From Pseudomonas benzenivorans (GTDB lineage Bacteria > Pseudomonadota > Gammaproteobacteria > Pseudomonadales > Pseudomonadaceae): 64,000 nt of DNA. Each line of letters starts with the position of its first letter. Position 1 is the stretch's first letter. This document shows, one piece after another, positions 48,031-57,766 of the stretch. The position numbers and the translations under genes were made by a program. Under the pieces are notes generated by a model that was given only the letters and a program-made list of their open reading frames with translations, made no database searches and was not told where the DNA came from. Where the stretch lies: NCBI RefSeq assembly GCF_033547155.1, contig NZ_CP137892.1, positions 2,604,001 to 2,668,000 on the forward strand, given 5' to 3'.

Positions 48031-48747
48031 ATGCCCACATCCACCGCCCCGCCCGCCTTCTCCGCTTTGCTGTTCGGCCTGTCCGGCTGCCTGGTCGACT
48101 TCGGCGCGCGCACCCTGCCCCTGGGCCTGCAGCGCCTGCGCCCGGATCACACCGGCGGCCATGCCAGCCTGGAACAACTGCTCGACCGCACGCCACAGCC
48201 CCATGAGCACATCGCTTATGAGCAGGCCCTTGCCGGGGTGGCCGACGCGCTTGCCGAACCCACACCGGGAGCGACCGCATTGCTCGAGGCGTTGCGTCAG
48301 CAGAACCTGCCTTGTGCCTGGCTCGACGAATTGCCACCTGACGCCAGCGCCCGCCTGGCAGCCTCCTTGCCCGACTGGTTGGCGGGCACCTCGACGAACG
48401 ATGTCGGCCGCCCCTGGCCAGCGCCGGACGCCTGCTGGCATGCCCTGATGAGCCTGCAGATAGAGCAACTGGAGGGTTGCGTGCTGATCAGCGGCGAGCC
48501 GCGCCTGTTGCAGGCCGGCCTTAACGCCGGCCTGTGGACCATCGGTCTGGCCGCCTGCGGCCCGCTCTGCGGGAAAGGTCCCGCGGACTGGCACGCGCTC
48601 GCCCCAGCCGAACGAGACGAGCTGCGCACCCAGGCGACCCTGAGCCTGTATCGCCTCGGCGTGCATTCGGTGATCGACCAACTGACCGAGTTGGGTCCGT
48701 GCCTGACGGACCTCAGTGCGCGCAGGCACAAAGGAGAGAAGCCATGA
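48031..48747 (+). CDS. PhnX-like HAD protein without the Asp nucleophile
   Basis: A 238-residue HAD-like protein related to phosphonoacetaldehyde hydrolase. The first motif reads LLFGLSGCLVDFGARTL, aligning with FDWAGTTVDYG of PhnX but lacking its nucleophilic Asp, and later HAD motifs (ISGEPRLLQAGLNAGLWTIG) are partly kept. The ATG at 48031 has AGGGA upstream; one at 48022 is possible. It overlaps the HD gene. Catalysis as a hydrolase is unlikely in the normal way. Confidence 0.7.
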   Translation: MPTSTAPPAFSALLFGLSGCLVDFGARTLPLGLQRLRPDHTGGHASLEQLLDRTPQPHEHIAYEQALAGVADALAEPTPGATALLEALRQQNLPCAWLDELPPDASARLAASLPDWLAGTSTNDVGRPWPAPDACWHALMSLQIEQLEGCVLISGEPRLLQAGLNAGLWTIGLAACGPLCGKGPADWHALAPAERDELRTQATLSLYRLGVHSVIDQLTELGPCLTDLSARRHKGEKP

Positions 48748-49292
48748 CCTTCGACAGCGCGCAGTTCACCGCCCAGCTCGGCGAGCTCTTCGCCCGGCGT
48801 GGCCATCACCCTTACGGCGAAGCCATCAGCCAGTGCCAGCATGCGTTGCAGTGCGCGACCCTGGCCGAGCGCAGCGGTTGCGACGACAACTTGGTGATCG
48901 CCGCCCTGCTGCACGACATCGGCCACCTGCATGAGGTGCCGGAGACGGCCGAGAATCATGACTCGCGGCATGAGCAACGCGCCGCAGAGCTGCTGCGTCC
49001 GCTGTTGCCCGAAGCAGTCTGGCAGCCGATCCGCCTGCACGTGGCGGCCAAGCGCTACCTCTGCGCCACCGACCCGGCCTACCACGCCGCACTCTCACCG
49101 GCCTCACGACACAGCCTGGCACTGCAGGGAGGCCCATTTGCCCCGCGCGAGGTCACCGCCTTCCTGCGTGCGCCCTTCGCCCAGCAGGCCCTGGTGCTGC
49201 GTCGCCTGGACGACCTGGGCAAGGACCCGGCCATGCAGACGCCACCGCTGGAACATTTCCATCCGCGGCTCGAACGTCTGCTCCGGGCTTGA
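48744..49292 (+). CDS. HD-domain protein, PhnZ/Phn-HD type
   Basis: A 182-residue HD-domain protein (ATG 48744 in an ATGA overlap, AAGGAG upstream). YGEAISQCQHALQCATLAE and LLHDIGH match the phosphonate-associated HD family, in which Tyr and Glu near the N-terminus help a di-iron oxygenase such as PhnZ. Pairing with the PhnX-like gene supports a link to phosphonates or similar compounds. The substrate is unknown. Confidence 0.75.
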   Translation: MTFDSAQFTAQLGELFARRGHHPYGEAISQCQHALQCATLAERSGCDDNLVIAALLHDIGHLHEVPETAENHDSRHEQRAAELLRPLLPEAVWQPIRLHVAAKRYLCATDPAYHAALSPASRHSLALQGGPFAPREVTAFLRAPFAQQALVLRRLDDLGKDPAMQTPPLEHFHPRLERLLRA

Positions 49293-49401
49293 TCCAGAGC
49301 AGGCAAAGCCGCGTCGCTTGGATTACCCTTGAAGACGAGCACAGACCTTTTGCCTCCGCGCAGAGTCAATGCTTTTGACTTGTCTGAAAAGGGAGAGCCC
49401 T

Positions 49402-49668
49402 ATGCCTGCAAATCGTCTGCAGCAGCAACTGGAAGCACTGCGCAAGCAGCTGGAAGAGGACCCGCCGCTCAATGAAGAGGAACGGGCCTCACTCTATCTG
49501 CTGACCCAGGAAATCGAACTGCAGCTGGCCCGTCAGGCCGCGGCGGCACCGGATGCCACGCTGATCGACGGGGTCAACCTGGCCGTGGAGCGCTTCGAGG
49601 TCAGCCACCCGACGCTGGCCGGCACCCTGCGTAATATCCTGCAGAGCCTGGCCAATATGGGGATCTGA
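49402..49668 (+). CDS. DUF4404 family protein
   Basis: An 88-residue helical protein. LQQQLEALRKQLEEDPPLNEEER and VERFEVSHPTLAGTLRNILQSLANMGI are characteristic of DUF4404, common in Pseudomonas. GGGAGAG precedes the ATG at 49402. Function unknown; it always lies near queF in this group. Confidence 0.85.
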   Translation: MPANRLQQQLEALRKQLEEDPPLNEEERASLYLLTQEIELQLARQAAAAPDATLIDGVNLAVERFEVSHPTLAGTLRNILQSLANMGI

Positions 49669-49687
49669 ACTCGCCCGCCGCCCAACA

Positions 49688-49719
49688 CGAAGAACCCCAG
49701 CCTTGGCTGGGGTTCTTCG
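49688..49719. terminator. Bidirectional terminator
   Basis: CGAAGAACCCCAG-CCTTGG-CTGGGGTTCTTCG between convergent DUF4404 and queF genes. Confidence 0.9.
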
Positions 49720-50550
49720 TTACTGACGGACCAGGCGGCGATTATCCGGCCGAATCGCCGCAGTACTGCGGTAGGGATTGATATCCAACCCGCCACGACG
49801 CACATAGCGCGCATACACCGTCAGCTGTTCGGGCTCGAGCAGGCGCAGCAGGTCGAGGAAAATCCGCTCCACGCATTGCTCATGGAAGTCGGCATGCTGG
49901 CGGAAGCTCACCAGATAGGCCAGCAGACTTGCATGATCTAGCGCCGCGCCGCGGTACTGCACCACCAAGCTGCCCCAGTCCGGCTGGCCGGTGACCGGGC
50001 AGTTCGACTTGAGCAGGTGGCTATGCAGGCTCTCCTCGACGATCCGCCCCGGCTCGCAACGCAGCAGCTGTGGCTGCGGTTGCGCGTAGTTGCTGATGGC
50101 CACATCCAACTCATCGATGCACGCCCCCGGCAACGTCGCCACACCCTCGGCGGCAACCTCGCCCAGACTGCGCACACGCACAGCGACCGGCTTTCCGGCC
50201 GCTGCTGACAAGTCGGCCTGCAGCACGGCGACCAGTTCGTCGGTATCGGCAAAGACCGTCTGGTTGAGCGAGTTGAGGTAGAGCTTGAACGACTTCGACT
50301 CGATGATGTTCGGCGAATCCGCCGCAATGGCGAACTCGCCGATGGCCACCACCGGCTTGCCCGACGGCAACAGCCAGGACAGTTCAAAGCAGTTCCACAG
50401 ATCCACCCCCTGATAGGGCAGGGTCTCGGCCGTCAGTCCCAGCTCGGCCCATTTCGGCGCGCGCGGGATGGGAAACAGCAAGGACGGCGAATAGATGGCG
50501 ATGTATTCGCTGGACTTGCCCAGGGGCGAATGTTCGACGGCGGGATGCAT
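49720..50550 (-). CDS. queF: NADPH-dependent 7-cyano-7-deazaguanine reductase
   Basis: A 276-residue protein of the long QueF class. [20 protein letters not shown] is the QueF signature, and [15 protein letters not shown] holds the Cys that forms the thioimide with the substrate. It makes preQ1 for queuosine. Length matches the two-domain E. coli-type enzyme. Confidence 0.96.
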   Translation of the reverse strand: MHPAVEHSPLGKSSEYIAIYSPSLLFPIPRAPKWAELGLTAETLPYQGVDLWNCFELSWLLPSGKPVVAIGEFAIAADSPNIIESKSFKLYLNSLNQTVFADTDELVAVLQADLSAAAGKPVAVRVRSLGEVAAEGVATLPGACIDELDVAISNYAQPQPQLLRCEPGRIVEESLHSHLLKSNCPVTGQPDWGSLVVQYRGAALDHASLLAYLVSFRQHADFHEQCVERIFLDLLRLLEPEQLTVYARYVRRGGLDINPYRSTAAIRPDNRRLVRQ

Positions 50551-50646
50551 GGCTAGAACCTGGCTAAGCGAAGCAAAAAATTGTATACAAAGAACCCGAC
50601 AGAATCAGCAGCCCACTCGGCGCCGGCACGCTGCTCGCGAGTCACC

Positions 50647-51345
50647 TCAGGCCAGTTCGGCCACCAGCGCCGCCAGGGCCTGGGCCGGATCGGCAGCTTG
50701 GCTGATCGGTCGACCGATCACCAGGTAATCGGAACCGACCTGCAACGCCTGCTGCGGGGTGAGGATGCGCCGCTGGTCGTCCTGGGCGCTGCCGGCCGGG
50801 CGAATGCCCGGCGTCACCAGCTGCAGCGACGGATAGCTGGACTTCAACACCTGCGCTTCCTGAGCGGAGCAGACCAGGCCGTCCAGCCCGGCCTGATCGG
50901 CCAGTCCGGCCAGGCGCAACACCTGCTGCTGCGGCTCCAGATCCAGGCCGATACCGGCCAGGTCCTCACGCTCCATGCTGGTAAGCACCGTAACGCCAAT
51001 CAGTAGCGGCACCGGACCGCCAAGTTTGTCCAGGGTCTCGCGACAGGCCGCCATCATGCGCAGGCCTCCCGAGCAGTGCACATTGACCATCCACACACCG
51101 AGCTCGGCGGCGGCCTTGACCGCCATCGCCGTGGTGTTGGGGATGTCGTGGAATTTCAGGTCGAGAAACACCTCGAAACCCTTGTCACCCAAGGTCTTGA
51201 CGATCTCCGGGCCGCAACGGGTGAACAGCTCCTTGCCGACCTTGACCCGGCACTGGGCAGGATCGAGGCGATCGGCCAACGCCAGAGCGGCATCACGGGT
51301 CGGGAAATCCAAGGCGACGATGATCGGAGTCTGGCAAGCGGACAT
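50647..51345 (-). CDS. pyrF: Orotidine 5'-phosphate decarboxylase
   Basis: A 232-residue TIM barrel. [13 protein letters not shown] holds the Lys-Asp-Lys-Asp-type active site, and VTPGIRPAG and VIGRPIS bind phosphate. The ATG at 51345 gives [15 protein letters not shown], the family start; 33 more codons are open upstream but unlikely. It makes UMP in pyrimidine synthesis. Confidence 0.96.
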   Translation of the reverse strand: MSACQTPIIVALDFPTRDAALALADRLDPAQCRVKVGKELFTRCGPEIVKTLGDKGFEVFLDLKFHDIPNTTAMAVKAAAELGVWMVNVHCSGGLRMMAACRETLDKLGGPVPLLIGVTVLTSMEREDLAGIGLDLEPQQQVLRLAGLADQAGLDGLVCSAQEAQVLKSSYPSLQLVTPGIRPAGSAQDDQRRILTPQQALQVGSDYLVIGRPISQAADPAQALAALVAELA

Positions 51346-51456
51346 GGACGGGCTCTCTGGCAGGCTGAATTCGCCGCGCATTGTAACGGAAGCACCGCCC
51401 CCGTGCCGCCCTGACGCGGCATGCCCGAACGCGGGCCGTTTCACGCCCGCGCAGGC

Positions 51457-52335
51457 TCACAGCTCCAGGACCACCTCGTGCTGCACCCGCGCCAGCCCGC
51501 CGGCCAGCAGTCGCTCTATACGCCCCCCAGCGAGTTTCAGATCGACGGTGATCAGGCTGGGCGATGGCGGGTGCATCAGGTAGCCCTGCTCGATCAATAA
51601 CCGGGGACCCGCTACGCCCATTCGCTCGTGCAGAAAGCACGCCAGGGGGCCGGCCGCCATGCCGGTGGCCGACTCCTCGGCGATGCCGTAATAAGGCGCG
51701 AACATCCGCGCCCCGGCTGCTCGTCCAGGCCGGCGGGTGTCCGGGGAGAACGCATAGAAACCGATCAGCTCGAGGCGCTGACTGAGGCGCACCAGGGCCT
51801 CTTGGTCCGGGCATAGCGCGGCGACCCGGGCCTCGTCGGCCAGCGGCAGCAGGACGAAGGCGCCGCCGGTGCTTACCCGCGCAGGCCACAGGCCGGGCAG
51901 CAACTGACCCGGATCGATGCCCATCGCCGCCATCAGCGCCTCGAGCAAGCGCGGTTCGTCCGTAAGCGCTAATGACTCGGGCCGATGCTGCTCCATGAAG
52001 ACCATGTCGCCCCGGATCAGGATGTCGCGGTTGCCGTCGAGAGTCTCCTTGCTGGTCCAGCCCTCGCCCACCTGTCCTTGCTGACGCAGCAGGGCGAAGG
52101 TGGCCACGGTGGCGTGACCACAGTGGGCGATCTGCTTGGTCGGCGTGAAGAACTCCAGCCTGAACGCCGCACTCTGCGCACGGGACACGAAGGCGGTCTC
52201 CGACAGGCCGACCTGAACGGCAATGGCCTGCTTCTGCGCGGCGCTCAGGCCATCGGCCTGTAGCACCACGCCGGCGGGATTACCGCCCTGACCGTCATCG
52301 ACGAAGGCGTTGACGATCCGCACCTTGACCTGCAT
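51457..52335 (-). CDS. PhzF-family isomerase
   Basis: A 292-residue protein. FVDDGQGGNPAGVVL, Glu46 (LSETAFV) and IAHCGHATVATFALL match the PhzF fold; E46 is the catalytic acid/base in PhzF. Most members have unknown substrates and are not phenazine genes. No phenazine cluster is near. Confidence 0.88.
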   Translation of the reverse strand: MQVKVRIVNAFVDDGQGGNPAGVVLQADGLSAAQKQAIAVQVGLSETAFVSRAQSAAFRLEFFTPTKQIAHCGHATVATFALLRQQGQVGEGWTSKETLDGNRDILIRGDMVFMEQHRPESLALTDEPRLLEALMAAMGIDPGQLLPGLWPARVSTGGAFVLLPLADEARVAALCPDQEALVRLSQRLELIGFYAFSPDTRRPGRAAGARMFAPYYGIAEESATGMAAGPLACFLHERMGVAGPRLLIEQGYLMHPPSPSLITVDLKLAGGRIERLLAGGLARVQHEVVLEL

Positions 52336-52363
52336 ATCGGCGCCTCTGTGCGCAGTGACGTGG

Positions 52364-52597
52364 CTATTTCACCAGGGGATCGTCCCAGAAAGGTCGCTCG
52401 CTCTCCTGCAGGACGTCCGCCCGGCTGAGGCCCAGATCCTTGAGCGCCTCATCATTAAGGGTAGCCAACTGCCGACGCTGCCGGGCCAACTGCTGCCAGC
52501 GCTCGAGTCGATGCCAGGCAGCCCTGACCAAGGTGCCCAGGCTCAGACCACTCCCGGGCAGCAGCTGTACGATTGCGTAACCTCTTTGACCTTTCAT
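52364..52597 (-). CDS. DUF1127 family small protein
   Basis: A 77-residue protein. The C-terminal half, WQQLARQRRQLATLNDEALKDLGLSRADV, is the DUF1127 motif. GGAGGG precedes the ATG at 52597. It is divergent from the LysR regulator gene, which may control it. Small DUF1127 proteins elsewhere affect RNA or phosphate metabolism; the role here is not known. Confidence 0.85.
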   Translation of the reverse strand: MKGQRGYAIVQLLPGSGLSLGTLVRAAWHRLERWQQLARQRRQLATLNDEALKDLGLSRADVLQESERPFWDDPLVK

Positions 52598-52693
52598 CTC
52601 ATCGCCCTCCTGTGGGGTTGGCGACAGTCTCACGCCACGACTAAGATCAATCCAACGAATGTTTCTTATGCAATACATCTTCGAGATTGATCA

Positions 52694-53548
52694 ATGGCCA
52701 ACTACCCGAGTATCGACAGCGAGCTGCTGCGCACCTTCGTCGCCATCGCCGACCACGGCGGTTTCACCCGCGCCGCGGAAGTGGTCAATCGCACCCAGTC
52801 GGCGGTGAGCATGCAGATGAAGCGCCTGGAAGAGGACGTACTAGAGCGCCCGCTGTTCCAGCGCGACGGCCGCCAGGTCAGCCTGACCGCCGAGGGTCAG
52901 GTACTGCTCGGTTATGCCCGGCGCATCCTCAAGCTGCATGGCGAGGTGATGACCACCCTGCGCGAGCCGCACATGGTCGGTGCCGTGCGCATTGGCACGC
53001 CGGACGATTACGTGATGCGCTTCATGCCGGGCATCCTCTCGCGTTTCGCCCAGGCCTATCCCCTGGTACAGGTGGAACTGCATTGCGAGCCCTCGTTCAG
53101 CCTGCTGCAGCGCCAGGATCTCGACCTGACCATCGTCACCCGCGAGCCGGGCACCGAGATCGGCCAACTGCTGCGCCAGGAACGCATCGTCTGGGCCGAA
53201 GCCCAGGGCTTCAGCGCCCACGAGCAGGAGCCGCTGCCCCTGGCGATGTTCAATGCCCAGTGTTTCTGCCGCTCCTGGGCCTGCAACGCCCTGGATGCCA
53301 TGGAGCGCGAGTACCGCATCGCCTACACCAGCCCGAGCCTGTCGGCGATCATGGCGGTGGTCAGCGCCGGCCTGGCAATCACCGCCCAACTGCAAAGCCT
53401 GATTCCATCGGATCAGCGCATCATCGGCGAGGCCGAGGGTCTGCCGGCCATGCCGTCGGCGAGCATCGTGCTGCTACGCAACAGCCACACCCAGTCGCCG
53501 GTGACCGAAACCCTGGCCGAGCACATCATCGAGGGCTTCAAACTTTGA
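52694..53548 (+). CDS. LysR-family transcriptional regulator
   Basis: A 284-residue protein with an N-terminal HTH (LLRTFVAIADHGGFTRAAEVVNRTQSAVSMQMKRLEE) and a type 2 periplasmic-like effector domain. It is divergent from the DUF1127 gene, with about 96 bp between the starts that include T-N11-A-like AT-rich bases. The regulated compound is not known. Confidence 0.93.
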   Translation: MANYPSIDSELLRTFVAIADHGGFTRAAEVVNRTQSAVSMQMKRLEEDVLERPLFQRDGRQVSLTAEGQVLLGYARRILKLHGEVMTTLREPHMVGAVRIGTPDDYVMRFMPGILSRFAQAYPLVQVELHCEPSFSLLQRQDLDLTIVTREPGTEIGQLLRQERIVWAEAQGFSAHEQEPLPLAMFNAQCFCRSWACNALDAMEREYRIAYTSPSLSAIMAVVSAGLAITAQLQSLIPSDQRIIGEAEGLPAMPSASIVLLRNSHTQSPVTETLAEHIIEGFKL

Positions 53549-54293
53549 TCCCGAGCAGCAGTGCGCAGAGCAGCAGGAAACCGGCAAACAGTGCGCGCAA
53601 CAGCCGCTCGGGCAGCGCATGGGCCACCCGCACGCCCCAACTGATACTGAGCAGACCGCCGCTCGCCAGCGGCAAGGCCAACGCCCAGTCGACACGGCCA
53701 TGCAGGGCATAGGTGATCAGCGTCACCCCGGTGCTCGGCGCCGCCAGGGCCAGCGACAGCCCCTGAGCCACCACCTGAGTCGTGCCGAACACCGCGCTCA
53801 GCACCGGCGTGGCCAGCACCGCCCCACCCACCCCGAACAGACCACCGAGCAGCCCCGCACCACTGCCGAGCAGCGCCAGCCAGGGCCAGGGATAACGCAG
53901 CCCGGCGCTGCCCGCGACCGTGCGCCAGTAGACCCGCGAAAAGTTATACAGGGCCAGCGCCAGCAGGAAACCGACGAAGGCCAGGCGCATGCGCTGGGCA
54001 TCCAGGGTCACGGCCCAGGCCGAGCCGAGCCAGGCCCAGAGCAGAGCGCTGGCGGCCAGGGTCAGGGCGTGACGTCGATCGATGCGATTGCGCTGGTGGT
54101 AACGCCACAGGGCCAGCAGCACGTTCGGCACCACCATGACCAAGGCGGTGCCCTGGGCCAGCTGCTGATCCAGGCCGAACAGCACGCCCAGGACCGGAAT
54201 CGCGATCAACCCCCCACCGATGCCGAACAGCCCGCCCAGCGCACCGAGCAGCATGCCGAGGATGAGATTGAGGGCGAAGTCGATCAGGTTCAC
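53538..54293 (-). CDS. TSUP/TauE-SafE family permease
   Basis: A 251-residue membrane protein with about eight hydrophobic segments and two family repeats (GALGGLFGIGGGLIAIPVLGVLFG and AGLLGGLFGVGGAVLATPVLSAVFG). The start is GTG 54293 with GGAG upstream. TSUP proteins move sulphur-containing or organic anions. It converges on the LysR gene at 52694 (11-bp overlap) and diverges from the next. Confidence 0.9.
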   Translation of the reverse strand: MNLIDFALNLILGMLLGALGGLFGIGGGLIAIPVLGVLFGLDQQLAQGTALVMVVPNVLLALWRYHQRNRIDRRHALTLAASALLWAWLGSAWAVTLDAQRMRLAFVGFLLALALYNFSRVYWRTVAGSAGLRYPWPWLALLGSGAGLLGGLFGVGGAVLATPVLSAVFGTTQVVAQGLSLALAAPSTGVTLITYALHGRVDWALALPLASGGLLSISWGVRVAHALPERLLRALFAGFLLLCALLLGIKV

Positions 54294-54397
54294 GGGCGGG
54301 CTCCATCTGGATACGGGCCATGCTAGCCACCGTCCGCTGGCCTGGAAACGCGTAGCCGAGCACAATGGCTATGCGTATTCCGCACAAGCGAGGCTGC

Positions 54398-55357
54398 ATG
54401 AATCCCGACAACCTCACCGACCAGCTGGGCCTGTTTCTCGACGTACTGGAAACCGGCAGCTTCTCCGCCGCCGCCCGTCGCCATCCCCTCACCCCCTCCG
54501 CCGTTGCCCGACGCATCGACACTCTGGAGCGCTCGCTGGGCAGCAGGCTGTTCAGCCGCAGCACCCATGCGGTGCGCGCCACGGCATCCGGCCTGGCCTT
54601 CGCCGAGCGGGCCAGGCGCATCCTCAACGAACTGCACCTGGCTCGAGCCGAGGCCGTCTCCTTGAGCAGCGCACCTGAGGGCCTGGTCCGCATAGACGCC
54701 CCGGCCCCCTTCGGTCGCCGCCACTTGGCGCCGGTGCTGGCCGAGTTCCTCGCCGCCTACCCGGGACTGGACGTGCAATTGCGCCTGATCGACAGCTTCG
54801 TGGACCTGCAAGGCGCGCACCTCGGCGAGGTCGACCTGGTCCTGCGCATCGGCCCGCTGGCCGATACCCGCCTGGTCGCGACGCCGCTTTCGCCCTTGAT
54901 TCGCGTGGCCTGCGCCAGCCCGGACTACCTGGCACGGCGCGGCATACCTCGCGCCCCCGGCGAACTGCCGGAGCACGACGGCCTGGACTGGGAAGGCCTG
55001 ATGCCGCCCTACGCCTGGCGCTTCGAGCAAGACGGCAGGCTGCAGCTCTACCGTCCGGCACGTCGGCGCCTGACCGCCAACAATGCGGAAACCCTGCTGT
55101 ATGGGGCCCTCGCCGGCCTCGGCATCGCCCACCTGCCGACCTGGCTGGTCAGCGAGCACCTGCTGCGCGGCGAGCTGGTCGCACTGTTCTGCGAAAACGG
55201 CCTGCCGCCCGCCGAACCGAGCAGCATCTATGCCCTGCGCCTGGAACGTGAGGCGAGCTCGCGCGCCCAGCTGCTGCTCAACTTCCTCAAGCAGCGCTTC
55301 GGCTTCCCGCCGCCCTGGGACCAGGCGCTGCAGGCCTACCTGCCGCAACAGCGGTAA
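54398..55357 (+). CDS. LysR-family transcriptional regulator
   Basis: A 319-residue protein. The HTH is FLDVLETGSFSAAARRHPLTPSAVARRIDTLE, followed by an effector domain. The ATG at 54398 with GAGG close upstream is used. It diverges from the TSUP gene across about 100 bp, so it is a candidate regulator of the permease. Confidence 0.93.
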   Translation: MNPDNLTDQLGLFLDVLETGSFSAAARRHPLTPSAVARRIDTLERSLGSRLFSRSTHAVRATASGLAFAERARRILNELHLARAEAVSLSSAPEGLVRIDAPAPFGRRHLAPVLAEFLAAYPGLDVQLRLIDSFVDLQGAHLGEVDLVLRIGPLADTRLVATPLSPLIRVACASPDYLARRGIPRAPGELPEHDGLDWEGLMPPYAWRFEQDGRLQLYRPARRRLTANNAETLLYGALAGLGIAHLPTWLVSEHLLRGELVALFCENGLPPAEPSSIYALRLEREASSRAQLLLNFLKQRFGFPPPWDQALQAYLPQQR

Positions 55358-55380
55358 ATCGAAAATACCAGGCAAAAAAA

Positions 55381-55404
55381 ACCCGACGCCAAGGTCGGGT
55401 TTTT
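55381..55404. terminator. Bidirectional terminator
   Basis: ACCCGAC-GCCAAG-GTCGGGT with A- and T-runs on both sides, between the LysR gene and efp. Confidence 0.88.
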
Positions 55405-55425
55405 CTCGAGGCTTCAGCCCTGGAC

Positions 55426-56001
55426 TCAGGCTTGCGGCGCCTGGGTACGGCCCTTGTAGGAGCCGTCACGGGTATCGATCTCGATCCAGTCGTCGATTTC
55501 GACGAACTCGGCGACCTTGATCTCGGTGCCGTTGCGCAGCTTGGCCGGCTTCATCACCTTGCCGGACGTGTCGCCACGGGCTGCGTTCTCGGTGTAGACG
55601 ACCTGGCGCACGATGGTGGTCGGCAGGTCGACGGAAATCACCTTGCCTTCGAAGAACACGGCTTCGCAGACGTCGGTCATGCCTTCTTCGATGAACGGCA
55701 GTACGCTTTCCAGATCTTCGGCACGCAGCTCGTAGGAGTTGTAGTCCGGGTCCATGAACACGTAATCCTCACCGCTGATGTAAGAAAGGTTCACTTCCTT
55801 ACGCTCCAGGATCACCGGCTCCATCTTGTCGTCGGCCTTGTAAACGGTCTCGGTCTTGGAGCCGTTCAGCAGGTTCTTCAGCTTCATCTTGACGATGGCG
55901 CTGTTGCGGCCGGACTTGGTGAATTCGGCCTTCTGGATCAGCCACGGCTGGCCGTCGATCAGGGCCACGCTGTTGGGCTTCATTTCTTGTGCGGTTTTCA
56001 T
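55426..56001 (-). CDS. efp: Elongation factor P, Arg32 type
   Basis: A 191-residue translation factor that relieves ribosome stalling at proline runs. The tip of domain I reads KSGRNSA with Arg32 in place of the Lys of the E. coli protein, the form that is rhamnosylated by EarP. The ATG at 56001 is the conserved start ([10 protein letters not shown]). It is divergently organised with a 47-bp gap to earP on the same strand, so it probably follows it in one unit. Confidence 0.97.
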   Translation of the reverse strand: MKTAQEMKPNSVALIDGQPWLIQKAEFTKSGRNSAIVKMKLKNLLNGSKTETVYKADDKMEPVILERKEVNLSYISGEDYVFMDPDYNSYELRAEDLESVLPFIEEGMTDVCEAVFFEGKVISVDLPTTIVRQVVYTENAARGDTSGKVMKPAKLRNGTEIKVAEFVEIDDWIEIDTRDGSYKGRTQAPQA

Positions 56002-56047
56002 ACGAATATCCGATGTATGCGGGAGTACAGAATTTCTAGGCCGCGTA

Positions 56048-57175
56048 TCATAGCCAATTTCGGTAAAACTGTACCAGCGCCGTGGCCAGATCGGTACGCG
56101 CGCCCTGCTCCAGGCTCCAGTTCCGCGCATGTGCGAGCAGCTCCGGCCAGTGCGGCAGCAACGCCTGCCAAGCTTCACCCACCCCCTCACCGGCATTCCA
56201 GCCTCGCCACAAACGGATCAGTGCCTGCGCCGCCTCGGGCGACAATCCCTGCGCGTAGAGCGCCAGGAAGGCCTCGAGCTTGTCCCAATGTGCGCCTTCG
56301 GCCTGCTGATAGATGTGCCAGAGCAGCGGCCGCCCGGCCCACTGCGCCCGCAGGAAGGAGTCCTCACCGCGCACCGCATTGAAGTCACAGCACCAGAGCA
56401 GTCGGTCGTATTGCGCCTGCTCCATGAACGGCAGGACGCGGATCTGCAACTGCCCACGCCGCCGCTCATCCCCGGCCGCCAGCCTCCCACCTCCGAGCCA
56501 GGCCTGCAGGTCGTCGAAAATGCGCCCCTCGGGCACCAGCAGTTGGGTGGGAGCATGGTCGGCGGCCAAGGCGTCCAGCCAACCGGCCAGCCCCGGGTTC
56601 TCGTAGGCGAACAGCGAGATCAGCCGCGCGCCCGGCTGCCGACGCACCCCGAGGGCGGCGAGAAACCCGGTTTGCGCCTGCGCATCGGCCTGAAAGGCCC
56701 GGCACTGCGTCAGCAGCTCGCGCTCGCGCAACAAACCACCGCTGCCCGGGGTGAAGCCCGGAAAGAAGAAGAATTTCTGCAAGCCCTTGGGCTGCAAGGA
56801 CGGCAGGCCGTGACAACCCTCGACCCAGTCCTCGGCGCTCAGATACTCCAGGTTGAGCCACAGTACCCCGGAGGCCCGCGCCGCCATCGCCGCCACATAG
56901 GCGGCCGGCAGCTCGCAGGCGAAGGCCTCGATGACCACGTCGGCCGGCTCGACCGGCTGCCACGGCTCGCCCCACCGGCACAGCTCCACGCCCTGCTGCT
57001 CCTGCCGACTGGCCTGGGCATCGACCTCGGGGCAGATACGCGCGAACGCGGCCATTTCATCGACCCACAGGCGCACCTGCTGGCCATGCTCGGCCACCAA
57101 CTGCCGCGCCAGCCGCCAGGTCACCCCGATATCGCCGTAGTTGTCGACGACTCTACAGAAAATATCCCACTTCAC
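56048..57175 (-). CDS. earP: EF-P arginine rhamnosyltransferase
   Basis: A 375-residue glycosyltransferase (GT104) that transfers rhamnose from dTDP-rhamnose to Arg32 of EF-P. The start [24 protein letters not shown] and the later [23 protein letters not shown] are typical. The start is probably GTG 57175; an ATG 8 codons upstream is possible. It is directly upstream of efp, and the Arg32 of that gene fits. Confidence 0.93.
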   Translation of the reverse strand: MKWDIFCRVVDNYGDIGVTWRLARQLVAEHGQQVRLWVDEMAAFARICPEVDAQASRQEQQGVELCRWGEPWQPVEPADVVIEAFACELPAAYVAAMAARASGVLWLNLEYLSAEDWVEGCHGLPSLQPKGLQKFFFFPGFTPGSGGLLRERELLTQCRAFQADAQAQTGFLAALGVRRQPGARLISLFAYENPGLAGWLDALAADHAPTQLLVPEGRIFDDLQAWLGGGRLAAGDERRRGQLQIRVLPFMEQAQYDRLLWCCDFNAVRGEDSFLRAQWAGRPLLWHIYQQAEGAHWDKLEAFLALYAQGLSPEAAQALIRLWRGWNAGEGVGEAWQALLPHWPELLAHARNWSLEQGARTDLATALVQFYRNWL

Positions 57176-57267
57176 GTTCGGGCTTCCGAATGATGGCACT
57201 GAGTTTAACCCCTTACCGGGGCGTGGCAGCCCCTACCGGCCAGGCTCGACTGGCGCATAACGCAAAA

Positions 57268-57300
57268 AGCCCCTGAAAGATCGCTCTCTCAGGGGCTTTG
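57268..57300 (-). terminator. Terminator of the tRNA gene
   Basis: On the minus strand AAGCCCCTGA...TCAGGGGCTT then TTTGCG, just after the tRNA. Confidence 0.9.
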
Positions 57301-57306
57301 CGAAAG

Positions 57307-57396
57307 TGGCGGTGAAGAAGGGATTCGAACCCTTGATACGGTTTCCCGTATACACACTTTCCAGGCGTGCTCCTTCAACCACTCGGACACTTCACC
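57307..57396 (-). tRNA. tRNA-Ser(GGA)
   Basis: A 90-nt class II tRNA with an extra arm and encoded CCA. The anticodon loop is CTGGAAA, anticodon GGA. The acceptor stem pairs GGTGAAG with CTTCACC, and the T-arm is GGGTTCGAATCCC. No phage is inserted here. Confidence 0.97.
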
Positions 57397-57766
57397 GGAT
57401 CTCGACAGGCGCTGCCGTCTGTCGAGGCGCGCTAATCTAGCCGAACACCTCGCCAAAGGCAAAAGTTTTTTTCAAAAGATTCATGTGCTTATACCCAGTA
57501 GAGGTGTCGACGCCTAGCGGCAGACAGGCGGGCCCTATGCCTTGACGCGTCAAAGCCCTCCGACCCCACGGGCAGCACACCGGCCGCTCTTACAACCAGG
57601 GCAAGGCGTTCTCGAACACTGTCTATGCCTGCTCGAGCTCATTCGAGCCGATGCACACCCGGCAACTCGCCCCCCATCAAGACTGACCAACCAGTCAGCC
57701 ACGGCGCTTTACCTGAGGGTTGGGGGTGAGTAACGTCTGCTCCACTTCAGTCCAAGGAACCCCGCT
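57397..57766. other. Intergenic stretch without recognised gene
   Basis: 370 bp between the tRNA promoter and the enoyl-CoA hydratase gene. It would hold the tRNA promoter on the minus strand and the hydratase promoter on the plus strand. No clear consensus or RNA was recognised. Confidence 0.4.

Noticed and set aside
43169-55061. Many long overlapping open frames in the GC-rich chromosome
   Set aside because: They are shadows of dusA, tal, queF and other recognised genes, as expected at high GC, with Arg/Ala/Pro-rich nonsense composition.
57307-57396. tRNA-Ser as a second integration site
   Set aside because: No integrase, no partial tRNA repeat and no shift in base composition beside it.
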